Below, in pieces: positions 1-5,996 of a stretch of DNA of 13,355 bases (position 1 is its first letter; each line of letters opens with the position of its first letter). The stretch is from Betaproteobacteria bacterium HGW-Betaproteobacteria-8 (GTDB taxonomy: Bacteria > Pseudomonadota > Gammaproteobacteria > Burkholderiales > Methylophilaceae): positions 1 to 13,355 of the forward strand of contig PHCD01000049.1 in assembly GCA_002842135.1 (NCBI GenBank), read 5' to 3'. A program made the position numbers and the translations under genes. Below the pieces are notes generated by a model. The model did not search any database. It worked only from the letters and a program-made list of their open reading frames with translations, and had not been told where the DNA came from.

Positions 1-1
1 G

Positions 2-946
2 GCCGGCGGCGGCATTGTGTTTCCGCTTTTGCCCTGGATGTATGGCGATGCCGTCAATCAGCTCACCAATTATGGGATGAAGGTTTATCCGGCCATCTAT
101 GAGCGCCTGAAAGAGGAAACTGGCGTGGATGGCGAGTTGCTGCAGAGTGGTATGCTGATCCTGCCCCAGTTCGACCGCGAGCAGGCACTGGCGTGGTGCG
201 AGCGTTACGCGTTTGCCGCGCAGAGTGCCTCAGCCGCAGCGTTCGGCTTGCAGTCCCCCAGCGGCGATGACGCCCTGTGGCTGCCTAGTGTCAGCCAGGC
301 GCGTCCGCCCTATGTCATGCAGGCCATGCGCAAATGGCTGGAGCAGAATGGGGTGACTTTGCTGGAACGTACCGAGCTTAAGCCATTGAGCGGTTCCGGC
401 AGCCTGCATGAGTGGGAGACTGTTAACGGTGAGAAGCTGCAGGCAGACAAGTTCGTGGTGACTTCCGGCGCCTGGAGTTTTGATCTGCTCAAGGAAACCG
501 CCAGCAAACTGAAAATCAAACCCATGCGCGGCCAAATATTGCTCTACCGGCCGCGCCAAAACCTGCAGCACATGGTCTATCGCGAAGGTTTCTACATGAT
601 CCCGCGCAAGGATGGCCTGCTTCTGGCCGGAAGTACGCTGGAAGATGTGGGCTTTGATCCTCGCGTTACCGAAACGGCACGCGACGAACTGAGCACCAAG
701 GCAGAGACCATCATGCCGGAATTGAAAGGGCTGCCCATACTCAAGCACTGGGCCGGTTTGCGGCCGGGGACTCCGGAAAATTTGCCGACGATTGCCGCGC
801 ATCCGCAAATCGAGAATCTTTACCTCAATACCGGCCACTTCCGCTACGGCCTGACCATGGCGCCGGCAAGCGCAAAGATCGTGTCGGCGCTGATTTGCGG
901 TGAACAACCCTTTATTGACCCGACGCCGTTCTCCTGCCCGGTTTAG
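2..946 (+). CDS. thiO: ThiO-like glycine oxidase, 5' end missing
   Basis: FAD-dependent D-amino-acid/glycine oxidase of the DAO family. In thiamine synthesis ThiO makes the imine of glycine for the thiazole ring. The reading frame is open to the left edge: codons 2-16 read AGGGI and run into VFPLLPWMYGDAVNQL, the 'GGG(I/L)xPL' segment that lies about 40-50 residues inside ThiO proteins. The gene therefore starts outside the window, and the GTG at 17 is not the start. The N-terminal GxGxxG FAD motif is missing for the same reason. Visible family marks are PMRGQILLY, then GxYMIPRKDGLLLAGSTLEDVGFD, and near the end HWAGLRPGTPENLPTIA and NTGHFRYGLTMAPASA, the C-terminal DAO signature with the substrate-contacting Arg. 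314 residues are in view. Glycine oxidase is the best call, but related FAD amine oxidases share the fold. No thi genes are visible next to it. Confidence 0.78.
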   Translation, partial: AGGGIVFPLLPWMYGDAVNQLTNYGMKVYPAIYERLKEETGVDGELLQSGMLILPQFDREQALAWCERYAFAAQSASAAAFGLQSPSGDDALWLPSVSQARPPYVMQAMRKWLEQNGVTLLERTELKPLSGSGSLHEWETVNGEKLQADKFVVTSGAWSFDLLKETASKLKIKPMRGQILLYRPRQNLQHMVYREGFYMIPRKDGLLLAGSTLEDVGFDPRVTETARDELSTKAETIMPELKGLPILKHWAGLRPGTPENLPTIAAHPQIENLYLNTGHFRYGLTMAPASAKIVSALICGEQPFIDPTPFSCPV

Positions 947-1045
947 GCCGGGTTGGCCTGCGCGTCGTCACCCAGTACTGGCGCAGCCATACAATTTTCC
1001 CCAGATTCAATTCCGGCCTGTTAGCCGACCGGGCCTAGTCTCGCT

Positions 1046-1109
1046 TACGTGCTCGCGCGGATTATTTACTGCCCGTACTCTTGATAAATTGCCTTATCGC
1101 CCAGATATT
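1046..1109 (+). promoter_or_regulatory. Candidate promoter and upstream element of the amr operon
   Basis: TTGATA (1081-1086) and GATATT (1104-1109) are 17 bp apart and fit a sigma70 promoter (4 of 6 matches in the -10), with a start near 1116. Upstream, 1046-1065 reads TACGTGCTCGCGCGGATTAT. The same element, with two substitutions and the same 15-bp gap to TTGATA, occurs at 5843-5883 before the zinc-protein gene. The -10 of the second copy is poor, so TTGATA may be part of a protein-binding site rather than a -35 box. The regulator is unknown. Confidence 0.5.
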
Positions 1110-1118
1110 TACAGATGA

Positions 1119-1135
1119 CAGGCAATGTTTGCCTG
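1119..1135 (+). promoter_or_regulatory. Leader hairpin of the amr operon
   Basis: CAGGCAA (1119-1125), loop TGT, TTGCCTG (1129-1135): a perfect 7-bp stem. If transcription starts near 1116 as the promoter suggests, the hairpin sits at the very 5' end of the mRNA, about 42 nt before the amrB start, and may stabilise the message or act as an operator. A weak T-run (TTTTT, 1144-1148) follows after 8 nt, so a weak attenuator is also possible. Confidence 0.4.
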
Positions 1136-1177
1136 CAGTGACTATTTTTAGCACGCTGTAATTTACTGGAGGTTTGG

Positions 1178-1984
1178 ATGCAGACAATTCGTCATGCTGC
1201 GGTGGCCGGTGCTTTCTATCCTGGGGATGGAAGGATTCTGGCCGACCATGTGCAGGCAATGTTGCATGCCGCGTCAGCTGATGCAGTGCCGGTTTCTCCC
1301 AAGGCCATCGTTGTGCCGCATGCGGGCTATATCTATTCCGGCCAGACGGCGGCGATGGCTTACGCCAAACTGATTCCTGTACGCAACACCATCAAACGCG
1401 TGATCTTGCTCGGACCGGCGCATCGCGTATATGTGCGCGGTCTGGCATTGCCGGATGTCGAGAGTTTTGCCACCCCACTAGGCACGGTCGTTCTGGATAA
1501 ACAGGCGATGGCAAAGTTGCATGGTATGAGCCAGGTGGCCGTCAGTGCTGCTGCCCATGCACAAGAGCATTCTCTCGAAGTGCAACTACCGTTTCTGCAA
1601 TCCGTGCTGGACGATTTCACGCTGGTGCCGCTGGTCGTCGGCGATGCAAGTCCTGCAGAAGTTGCGGAAGTGCTGGATGTTTTGTGGGGCGGTGAGGAAA
1701 CATTGATAGTCGTTAGCTCCGACCTTTCCCATTTTTTGAGCTACACGCAGGCGCAGCAGGTGGATCGGCTGACAGTGGATAAAATCCTCAAGCTGCAAGA
1801 CACGCTGACACATCAGCAGGCCTGCGGCGGCGCGGTGGTAAACGGCCTGATTTTCGCTGCCAGAGAACATCATTTGGCGCCGCGATTGGTGGATATGTGC
1901 AACTCCGGGGATACCGCCGGCGATAAGAGCCGCGTGGTCGGCTATGCCTCCTTTCTCTTTACTGAACAGACAGGGGAGGCCTGA
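1178..1984 (+). CDS. amrB: AmmeMemoRadiSam system protein B (Memo family)
   Basis: 268-residue member of the Memo family, whose fold resembles extradiol dioxygenases and which in humans (MEMO1) binds a metal. Bacterial copies travel with AMMECR1 and a radical SAM enzyme, and their reaction is unknown. Family marks in order: AGAFYPGD (11-17), VPHAGYIYSG (46-55, H48), LLGPAH (77-82, H82), EHSLEVQLPF (130-139), SSDLSHF (180-186, H185) and CNSGDTAGDK (241-250, C241). H48, H82, H185 and C241 fall where the human metal-site residues H49, H81, H192 and C244 lie, so the site is intact. The ATG is preceded by GGAGGT at 5-nt spacing, and the length is normal. No signal peptide is seen, so it is cytosolic. 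It is first in the amrB-amrA-amrS-hydrolase operon. The family assignment is secure; the function is not. Confidence 0.95.
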   Translation: MQTIRHAAVAGAFYPGDGRILADHVQAMLHAASADAVPVSPKAIVVPHAGYIYSGQTAAMAYAKLIPVRNTIKRVILLGPAHRVYVRGLALPDVESFATPLGTVVLDKQAMAKLHGMSQVAVSAAAHAQEHSLEVQLPFLQSVLDDFTLVPLVVGDASPAEVAEVLDVLWGGEETLIVVSSDLSHFLSYTQAQQVDRLTVDKILKLQDTLTHQQACGGAVVNGLIFAAREHHLAPRLVDMCNSGDTAGDKSRVVGYASFLFTEQTGEA

Positions 1985-1985
1985 G

Positions 1986-2660
1986 ATGTCCGGACACTTG
2001 GAATTTGATGCGGAACTTCATGGGCAGCAGGAAACCCTTACACTGCCGGATAATCTGGGCCAGGTGCTGATCCCGCTGGCCCGTGATGCTATTGCGGAAG
2101 CCTTGGGTGCAAAAACTTTGGGTGCAAAAACCTTGGGCAAACCTGGTGTAGCGATAGAGGAGAGCCTGCCGTGGCTGCAGGAGCCTGGCGCGACATTCGT
2201 TACCCTGACGCAGAGCGAACAACTGCGCGGCTGCATCGGTTCGCTGCAAGCGCATCGACCATTATTGCAGGACATCAAGGCTAATGCCTATGCCGCCGCT
2301 TTTCGCGATCCCAGGTTTTCGCCTTTGCAGGCGCATGAGCTGGATGAGACCGAGGTGGAGGTTTCCCTGTTGTCCGCCATGCAGCCATTGCAGTTCCGCG
2401 ATGAGCAGCATGCCTGGTCGCAGTTGCGTGCCGGTGAGGATGGCGTGGTGCTGGAATTCGGCAGTTATCGCAGCACCTTCCTGCCGCAGGTGTGGGAACA
2501 GTTGCCCGAGGTGAGTGATTTCATGGCGCGCTTGAAGCAGAAGGCAGGGCTGCATGCTGCTTTCTGGCATGAGGACGTCCGGCTTTACCGTTACACGGTG
2601 CAAAAGTTCAGGGAAGGCGATACGGCTCGCTCAATTGACGTAAGGAGGGCAACGGCATGA
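1986..2660 (+). CDS. amrA: AmmeMemoRadiSam system protein A (AMMECR1 domain)
   Basis: 224-residue AMMECR1-domain protein. The domain is conserved from archaea to humans and no biochemical activity is established. The hallmark LRGCIGSL (80-87, invariant-type Cys83) is present, as are the later blocks DPRFSPL (108-114), VEVSLL and STFLPQVWEQLP (163-174). The start at 1986 is chosen because GGGGAGG lies 6 nt upstream and the ATG follows the amrB stop after one base. An in-frame ATG at 1944 would overlap amrB and has no comparable site. The stop overlaps the amrS start (ATGA, 2657-2660), so the two are probably translationally coupled. Oddity: residues 41-52 carry an imperfect LGAKT repeat, encoded by a nearly exact 15-bp tandem duplication (2103-2132) between the first helix and the conserved core. 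It keeps the frame. Confidence 0.94.
   Translation: MSGHLEFDAELHGQQETLTLPDNLGQVLIPLARDAIAEALGAKTLGAKTLGKPGVAIEESLPWLQEPGATFVTLTQSEQLRGCIGSLQAHRPLLQDIKANAYAAAFRDPRFSPLQAHELDETEVEVSLLSAMQPLQFRDEQHAWSQLRAGEDGVVLEFGSYRSTFLPQVWEQLPEVSDFMARLKQKAGLHAAFWHEDVRLYRYTVQKFREGDTARSIDVRRATA
2103..2132 (+). repeat. 15-bp in-frame tandem repeat inside amrA
   Basis: TTGGGTGCAAAAACT (2103-2117) is followed directly by TTGGGTGCAAAAACC (2118-2132), and a third partial unit TTGGGCAAA starts at 2133. The repeat encodes LGAKT-LGAKT-LGK in the N-terminal part of AmrA, outside the conserved LRGCIGS core. It looks like a slippage duplication that may vary in copy number. Confidence 0.85.
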
Positions 2661-3742
2661 CGCAGAATTCCGCATACAAGGCGCGTTACTGGCACATGCT
2701 GGAAGACGGCCGCATGCAGTGCGATCTCTGCCCGCGCGATTGCAAGCTGCATGAGGGCCAGCGCGGTGCCTGCTTCGTGCGCATGCGTGAAGGCGACGAG
2801 ATGCTGCTTACTACCTACGGCCGCTCGTCCGGTTTCTGCATAGATCCGATCGAGAAAAAACCGCTCAATCATTTTTATCCGGGCTCCCCGGTACTGTCCT
2901 TTGGCACCGCCGGTTGCAACCTGGCCTGCAAGTTCTGCCAGAACTGGGATATCAGCAAATCGCGCGACATGGATAGGCTGATGGACCAGGCATCACCCGA
3001 GGCCATCGCTATTGCCGCAGAACAGTCCGGCTGCAAGAGCGTGGCGTTCACCTATAACGACCCGGTCATTTTCGCCGAATATGCCATGGATGTGGCTGAT
3101 GCCTGCCATGCGCGCGGCATCAAGACCGTGGCCGTGACAGCGGGCTATATGCATGACGCCGCCAGACGCGATTTCTACGCAAAAATGGATGCGGCCAACG
3201 TCGACCTCAAGGCCTTCACCGACGAGTTCTACTTCAAGCTGACCGGCTCGCATTTGCAGCCGGTGCTGGATACCTTGCGCTATCTCAAGCATGAGACTGA
3301 TGTCTGGTTGGAGATCACCACCTTGCTGATACCGGGCGAGAACGACAGCGATGAGGAACTGACGGCCATGTGCCGGTGGATCCGGAAGGAACTGGGCCCC
3401 GATGTGCCGCTGCATTTCTCCGCCTTCCATCCCGATTACAAGATGCCGGGGGTTCCGGCCACGCCCGCCAGTACGCTGATACGCGCTCGTGATATCGCGC
3501 TGAGCAAAGGCCTGCGTTATGTCTATACCGGCAATGTGCACAATCAGGAGGGCGACACCACGTTCTGCCCCGGCTGCCAGACCCCGCTTGTTGTGCGCGA
3601 CTGGTACAACATTGAGCGCTACCTGCTGAGTGACAAAGGCCATTGCCCGGTTTGCGATGCGGCAATCGCCGGGCGTTTTGACAAGCGCGCTGGCGGCTTT
3701 GGCCGCAAGCGTATCCCAATCGCCATCCGAGAGTACGCTTAA
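2657..3742 (+). CDS. amrS: AmmeMemoRadiSam system radical SAM enzyme
   Basis: 361-residue radical SAM protein related to pyruvate-formate-lyase activases; its substrate is unknown. The CxxxCxxC motif that binds the SAM-cleaving 4Fe-4S cluster is C87, C91, C94 (GCNLACKFCQNW). N-terminal cysteines C22, C25, C29 and C39 (CDLCPRDC ... GACFVR) form the extra motif typical of this subfamily. The C-terminus has two CxxC pairs, C304/C307 and C330/C333, resembling a zinc ribbon or auxiliary cluster. FTYNDPVIF (131-139), NVDLKAF (181-187) and LLIPGEND (223-230) match the activase barrel. The start is preceded by AAGGAGGG about 7 nt upstream and overlaps the amrA stop. All expected cysteines are present and the length is normal. 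No glycyl-radical enzyme is encoded nearby, so the target is probably not one, or is encoded elsewhere. Confidence 0.95.
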   Translation: MTQNSAYKARYWHMLEDGRMQCDLCPRDCKLHEGQRGACFVRMREGDEMLLTTYGRSSGFCIDPIEKKPLNHFYPGSPVLSFGTAGCNLACKFCQNWDISKSRDMDRLMDQASPEAIAIAAEQSGCKSVAFTYNDPVIFAEYAMDVADACHARGIKTVAVTAGYMHDAARRDFYAKMDAANVDLKAFTDEFYFKLTGSHLQPVLDTLRYLKHETDVWLEITTLLIPGENDSDEELTAMCRWIRKELGPDVPLHFSAFHPDYKMPGVPATPASTLIRARDIALSKGLRYVYTGNVHNQEGDTTFCPGCQTPLVVRDWYNIERYLLSDKGHCPVCDAAIAGRFDKRAGGFGRKRIPIAIREYA

Positions 3743-3766
3743 GCTAGCATCCGGAGAAAGGATTCC

Positions 3767-4432
3767 ATGATGTCAGCCGCCTTGGAAAAACTGGTGCAGA
3801 TCCCGGCAGATCATGCGCATATCGAAGGCATGTTGGTATTGCCTGAAAATGCGCAAGGTCTGGTGCTGTTTGCCCATGGCAGCGGCAGCAGCCGTCACAG
3901 CCCGCGTAACAATTACGTGGCGCAGGTGCTACGAGACGCCGGTACCGGTACTTTGCTGATGGACCTGCTGACGCCGGAAGAGGATATGGACTATCAGACC
4001 CGGTTTGATATTCCGTTGTTGACCCAGCGTCTGCTTGCCGCGACGAACTGGATCAAGGCTCAACGCGAGCTGCAGAATCTGCCTATTGGCTATTTTGGGG
4101 CAAGCACGGGCGCCGCTGCAGCGTTACAGGCAGCGGCAGTCAGCGGTGACGAAATCAGCGCGGTGGTCTCCCGCGGCGGCCGTCCCGACTTGGCCGGTAC
4201 GCATGCGCTGCATCAGGTGCAATGTCCGGTGCTGTTGCTGGTGGGCGGACATGATGACGTGGTAATCGACCTCAATCGGGATGCATACGAACAGCTGCAA
4301 GGTGTGAAGGAGATGATCATCATTCCCGGCGCCACGCATCTGTTCGATGAACCGGGTACGCTGGAGGAAGTGGCGCGGCAGGCTGCACTCTGGTTTGGTC
4401 AATATCTCAGAAAGTCAGTCGAGCCCAGCTGA
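3767..4432 (+). CDS. Alpha/beta hydrolase, dienelactone-hydrolase type
   Basis: 221-residue cytosolic alpha/beta hydrolase. Family marks: an oxyanion-hole segment FAHGSGSSRHSPRN (35-48), the nucleophile elbow GASTG with Ser113, an Asp in VGGHDDVV (D163 or D164), and the catalytic His191 in PGATHLFDEPGTLEE. The Ser-Asp-His triad is complete, so it should be active. The natural substrate cannot be read from the sequence. Two adjacent ATGs (3767, 3770) are possible starts; AAGGA ends 4 or 7 nt upstream of them, and the second has the better spacing. It lies 24 nt after amrS on the same strand and is probably the fourth gene of the amr operon. It is convergent, with only 5 nt between, with a phosphoribosyltransferase gene. 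From memory, these two domains occur fused in some actinobacterial proteins (Rv0571c type). Confidence 0.85.
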   Translation: MMSAALEKLVQIPADHAHIEGMLVLPENAQGLVLFAHGSGSSRHSPRNNYVAQVLRDAGTGTLLMDLLTPEEDMDYQTRFDIPLLTQRLLAATNWIKAQRELQNLPIGYFGASTGAAAALQAAAVSGDEISAVVSRGGRPDLAGTHALHQVQCPVLLLVGGHDDVVIDLNRDAYEQLQGVKEMIIIPGATHLFDEPGTLEEVARQAALWFGQYLRKSVEPS

Positions 4433-4437
4433 AGTCT

Positions 4438-5061
4438 TCATGAACCTTGCAGGATTTGCATCACTTCATCATCGTCCACTTGTGGGAAGTATGCGTAAAA
4501 CTGGCCGACAGCCATAAAGTTTTCAGGCGCTGCCAGGCAAACCACTTCATCTGCCAGTTCTGCGACCTTGTTCAGCGTGTCCGGTGGTGCAACCGGCACC
4601 GCGCAGATCAACCTGGCTGGTTTTCTGTTGCGCAACCCGTGCAGTGCGGAAATCATGGTGGCGCCGGTGGCAAGCCCGTCATCGACGACGATGACGACAC
4701 GGCCGGCCGGGTCTTCAGGCGCCCTGATCGGTGTGTACTGCGCGCGGCGCTGCCTGATGACGGCTAGCTGGTGCTGTTTCTCGGCTTCAATATAGGCGCT
4801 GTCGGCGCCGGTTGAGGCGGCATGATCGGCGATGTAGGTCCAGCCGCTTTCGTCGACCGAGCCAATCGCCAGTTCCGGATTGATAGGCGCACGCAGCTTG
4901 CGAACCAGCACCACGTCGTAGCTGCCTTCCAGATCATCCGCGATGATTTTTGCCATGGGGACTGCACCACGGGGAATGGCAAGCACCAGGGGCTGTTTGC
5001 CTTTGTAAGCCTGGAGTTTTGCGGCCAGCTTGCGGGCCGCTTCGTTACGGTCGTGAAACAT
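4438..5061 (-). CDS. Phosphoribosyltransferase (COG1926 type)
   Basis: 207-residue type I phosphoribosyltransferase-fold protein. The PRPP-binding loop is VVIVVDDGLATGAT (122-135), with the two acidic residues D127 and D128. Another conserved stretch is LAIPRGAVPMAK (27-38), with VLVRKLRAPINPELAIGSV (51-69) after it, as in COG1926 proteins. The acceptor base or substrate is not known for this family, and the call rests on the fold and motif. The start has GAGGT about 6 nt upstream. It is the second gene of a minus-strand pair, 24 nt after the PyrR-like gene, so the two are probably co-transcribed. Its stop lies 5 nt from the stop of the hydrolase gene, with no intrinsic terminator between the converging genes. 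Confidence 0.87.
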   Translation of the reverse strand: MFHDRNEAARKLAAKLQAYKGKQPLVLAIPRGAVPMAKIIADDLEGSYDVVLVRKLRAPINPELAIGSVDESGWTYIADHAASTGADSAYIEAEKQHQLAVIRQRRAQYTPIRAPEDPAGRVVIVVDDGLATGATMISALHGLRNRKPARLICAVPVAPPDTLNKVAELADEVVCLAAPENFMAVGQFYAYFPQVDDDEVMQILQGS

Positions 5062-5085
5062 GATTTACCTCACATTCGCGCTTGT

Positions 5086-5649
5086 TCAATTGATTCTGGG
5101 CTGTAGCAGATCGATCTTGAATTCGTTTTCGTAAGGCGGCACATTGCATTCGATGATGTCGCTGGGGGCGACATCCAGCCGGATGCCGGTAATGTCTGTG
5201 CGCACCGGCAGTTTGTTGGCGCCACGGTCGACCAGCACTACGGTACGGATTTCGGCCGCCTGTTTGCGGGCTAGGTATTCCACAGTGCGTAACATCGAGT
5301 GGCCGTGGTACATGACGTCATCGACAACGAGGACGGTGGTGCCGGACAGGTCAAGATTGGCCTGTTCCGGGTTCTCGGTCAGTTTGGTTTCCGGATGCAG
5401 CAGGGTCAGGTCATCCGCATAGCGTTTTACTTTCAGGTGCATCAGGGTGATCTCGGGCAGGTCGAACTGGCGCAGGCGTTGATGCAGCATTTCTGCCAGC
5501 GGCGCGCCGCGGCGCAATATGCCGACGATCATGATGCGTTGCCTGGCATTGAGGAAACCCGCCGCCTGCCAGGCCATATTGTCCAGCACTGCATTCAGCT
5601 GAGATGTTTGATAAAGACAGGTTCTGTCGCCGATGACCGGAACTTCCAT
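5086..5649 (-). CDS. PyrR-like phosphoribosyltransferase
   Basis: 187-residue PRTase-fold protein. The PRPP motif is TVLVVDDVMYHGHS (105-118), and VLVDRGANKLPVRTDITG (138-155) closely resembles the PyrR block 'LVDRGxRELPIRxDxxG'. IVGILRRGAPLA (41-52) is the other PyrR-type segment. PyrR proteins are uracil phosphoribosyltransferases and, in some bacteria, RNA-binding regulators of pyrimidine genes. No pyr genes lie here, so a regulatory role is not supported. The start at 5649 is chosen because GGGAG lies 5-6 nt upstream and the protein then begins just before the conserved part. The in-frame ATG at 5730 would add 27 residues unlike the family. It is the first gene of the minus-strand pair and its promoter should lie in the divergent region. 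Confidence 0.85.
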   Translation of the reverse strand: MEVPVIGDRTCLYQTSQLNAVLDNMAWQAAGFLNARQRIMIVGILRRGAPLAEMLHQRLRQFDLPEITLMHLKVKRYADDLTLLHPETKLTENPEQANLDLSGTTVLVVDDVMYHGHSMLRTVEYLARKQAAEIRTVVLVDRGANKLPVRTDITGIRLDVAPSDIIECNVPPYENEFKIDLLQPRIN

Positions 5650-5782
5650 ATCACTCCCTTCATTTGAGTGGCTCACACGCTGCGGGTTGTTCTCTATCCG
5701 CAACATTAACATGCGCACAGACTTGAACACATAAGTGCGAATGCTTAACCCAGATTTTCCATTAGACGGCCTTTCTGGCCTG

Positions 5783-5835
5783 CCCCGCCATCATTTCTTG
5801 CCCTAATGAATAATCCGGGTTAAATCATGGCGGGG
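5783..5835. repeat. 9-bp perfect inverted repeat with 35-bp spacer
   Basis: CCCCGCCAT at 5783-5791 is matched exactly in reverse complement by ATGGCGGGG at 5827-5835. It interleaves with a second inverted pair (5745-5755 and 5813-5823), so the two could not both form simple RNA hairpins. Operator half-sites for a dimeric regulator, or a relic of a small element, are both possible. Confidence 0.5.
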
Positions 5836-5842
5836 AATCTTA

Positions 5843-5883
5843 TACGTGTTCGCGCGAATTATCCTGCGGCAATCCTTTTGATA
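5843..5883 (+). promoter_or_regulatory. Second copy of the shared upstream element
   Basis: TACGTGTTCGCGCGAATTAT (5843-5862) differs from the copy at 1046-1065 at only two positions, and both copies are followed by 15 bp and TTGATA. The core TTCGCGCGAA (5849-5858) is a perfect 10-bp palindrome, as expected for a dimeric DNA-binding protein. TGCC 3 bp after TTGATA and TTACAG about 22 bp after it also recur, the latter with a one-base shift. No good -10 box lies 16-18 bp after TTGATA in this copy. It probably controls the zinc-protein gene at 5997. Confidence 0.5.
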
Positions 5884-5915
5884 GGCTGCCAGAAGAAATA
5901 GGACTTACAGGGTTT

Positions 5916-5964
5916 TAATGGCAAGCAAGGGCCGGCGAAGTTGCTTCAACCGGTCTGCCCATTA
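5916..5964 (+). promoter_or_regulatory. Leader hairpin upstream of the BCAM0308-type gene
   Basis: A nested stem: TAATGG (5916-5921) with CCATTA (5959-5964), extended by CA/TG across a bulged C; then GCCGG (5931-5935) with CCGGT (5950-5954, one G-U pair); then GAAG (5937-5940) with CTTC (5944-5947) around a TTG loop. It ends about 18 nt before the ribosome site, leaving that site free. There is no T-run, so it is not an intrinsic terminator. It could stabilise the mRNA or bind a protein. Confidence 0.45.
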
Positions 5965-5996
5965 GCAAGAATCACAAATAAGAAAGGAAGTGCAAA

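Larger units (their letters stand above)
947..1177. other. Intergenic region between thiO and amrB
   Basis: 231 bases with no convincing gene. Just past the thiO stop lie two mutually exclusive short hairpins (CCCGG 937-941 with CCGGG 948-952; AGGCC 945-949 with GGCCT 955-959). Neither is followed by a T-run, so no terminator is called. The right half holds the 20-bp element at 1046-1065, a sigma70-like promoter at 1081-1109 and a perfect hairpin at 1119-1135, all described separately. A short frame here (900-1118) has no ribosome site or recognisable protein. Confidence 0.6.
5650..5996. other. Divergent regulatory region, 347 bases
   Basis: No gene is supported here. Reading left to right it holds: TTAACCCAGAT (5745-5755) and its near inverted copy ATCCGGGTTAA (5813-5823, 10 of 11 complementary); CCCCGCCAT (5783-5791) and its perfect inverted copy ATGGCGGGG (5827-5835); the 20-bp element (5843-5862) plus TTGATA (5878-5883) shared with the amr promoter region; a long leader hairpin (5916-5964); and the ribosome site AAAGGAAG of the zinc-protein gene. 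I could not pick a convincing minus-strand promoter for the phosphoribosyltransferase pair. Confidence 0.7.

Noticed and set aside
937..959. Hairpins at the thiO stop as a terminator
   Set aside because: The two alternative stems are only 5 bp and no T-run follows.
900..1118. 72-codon open frame starting inside thiO
   Set aside because: It begins in another frame of thiO and runs into the promoter region of amrB. It is low in complexity, rich in Arg and Pro, and has no ribosome site.
5650..5730. N-terminal extension of the PyrR-like protein from ATG at 5730
   Set aside because: The 27 extra residues do not resemble the family, and a good ribosome site (GGGAG) precedes the ATG at 5649.
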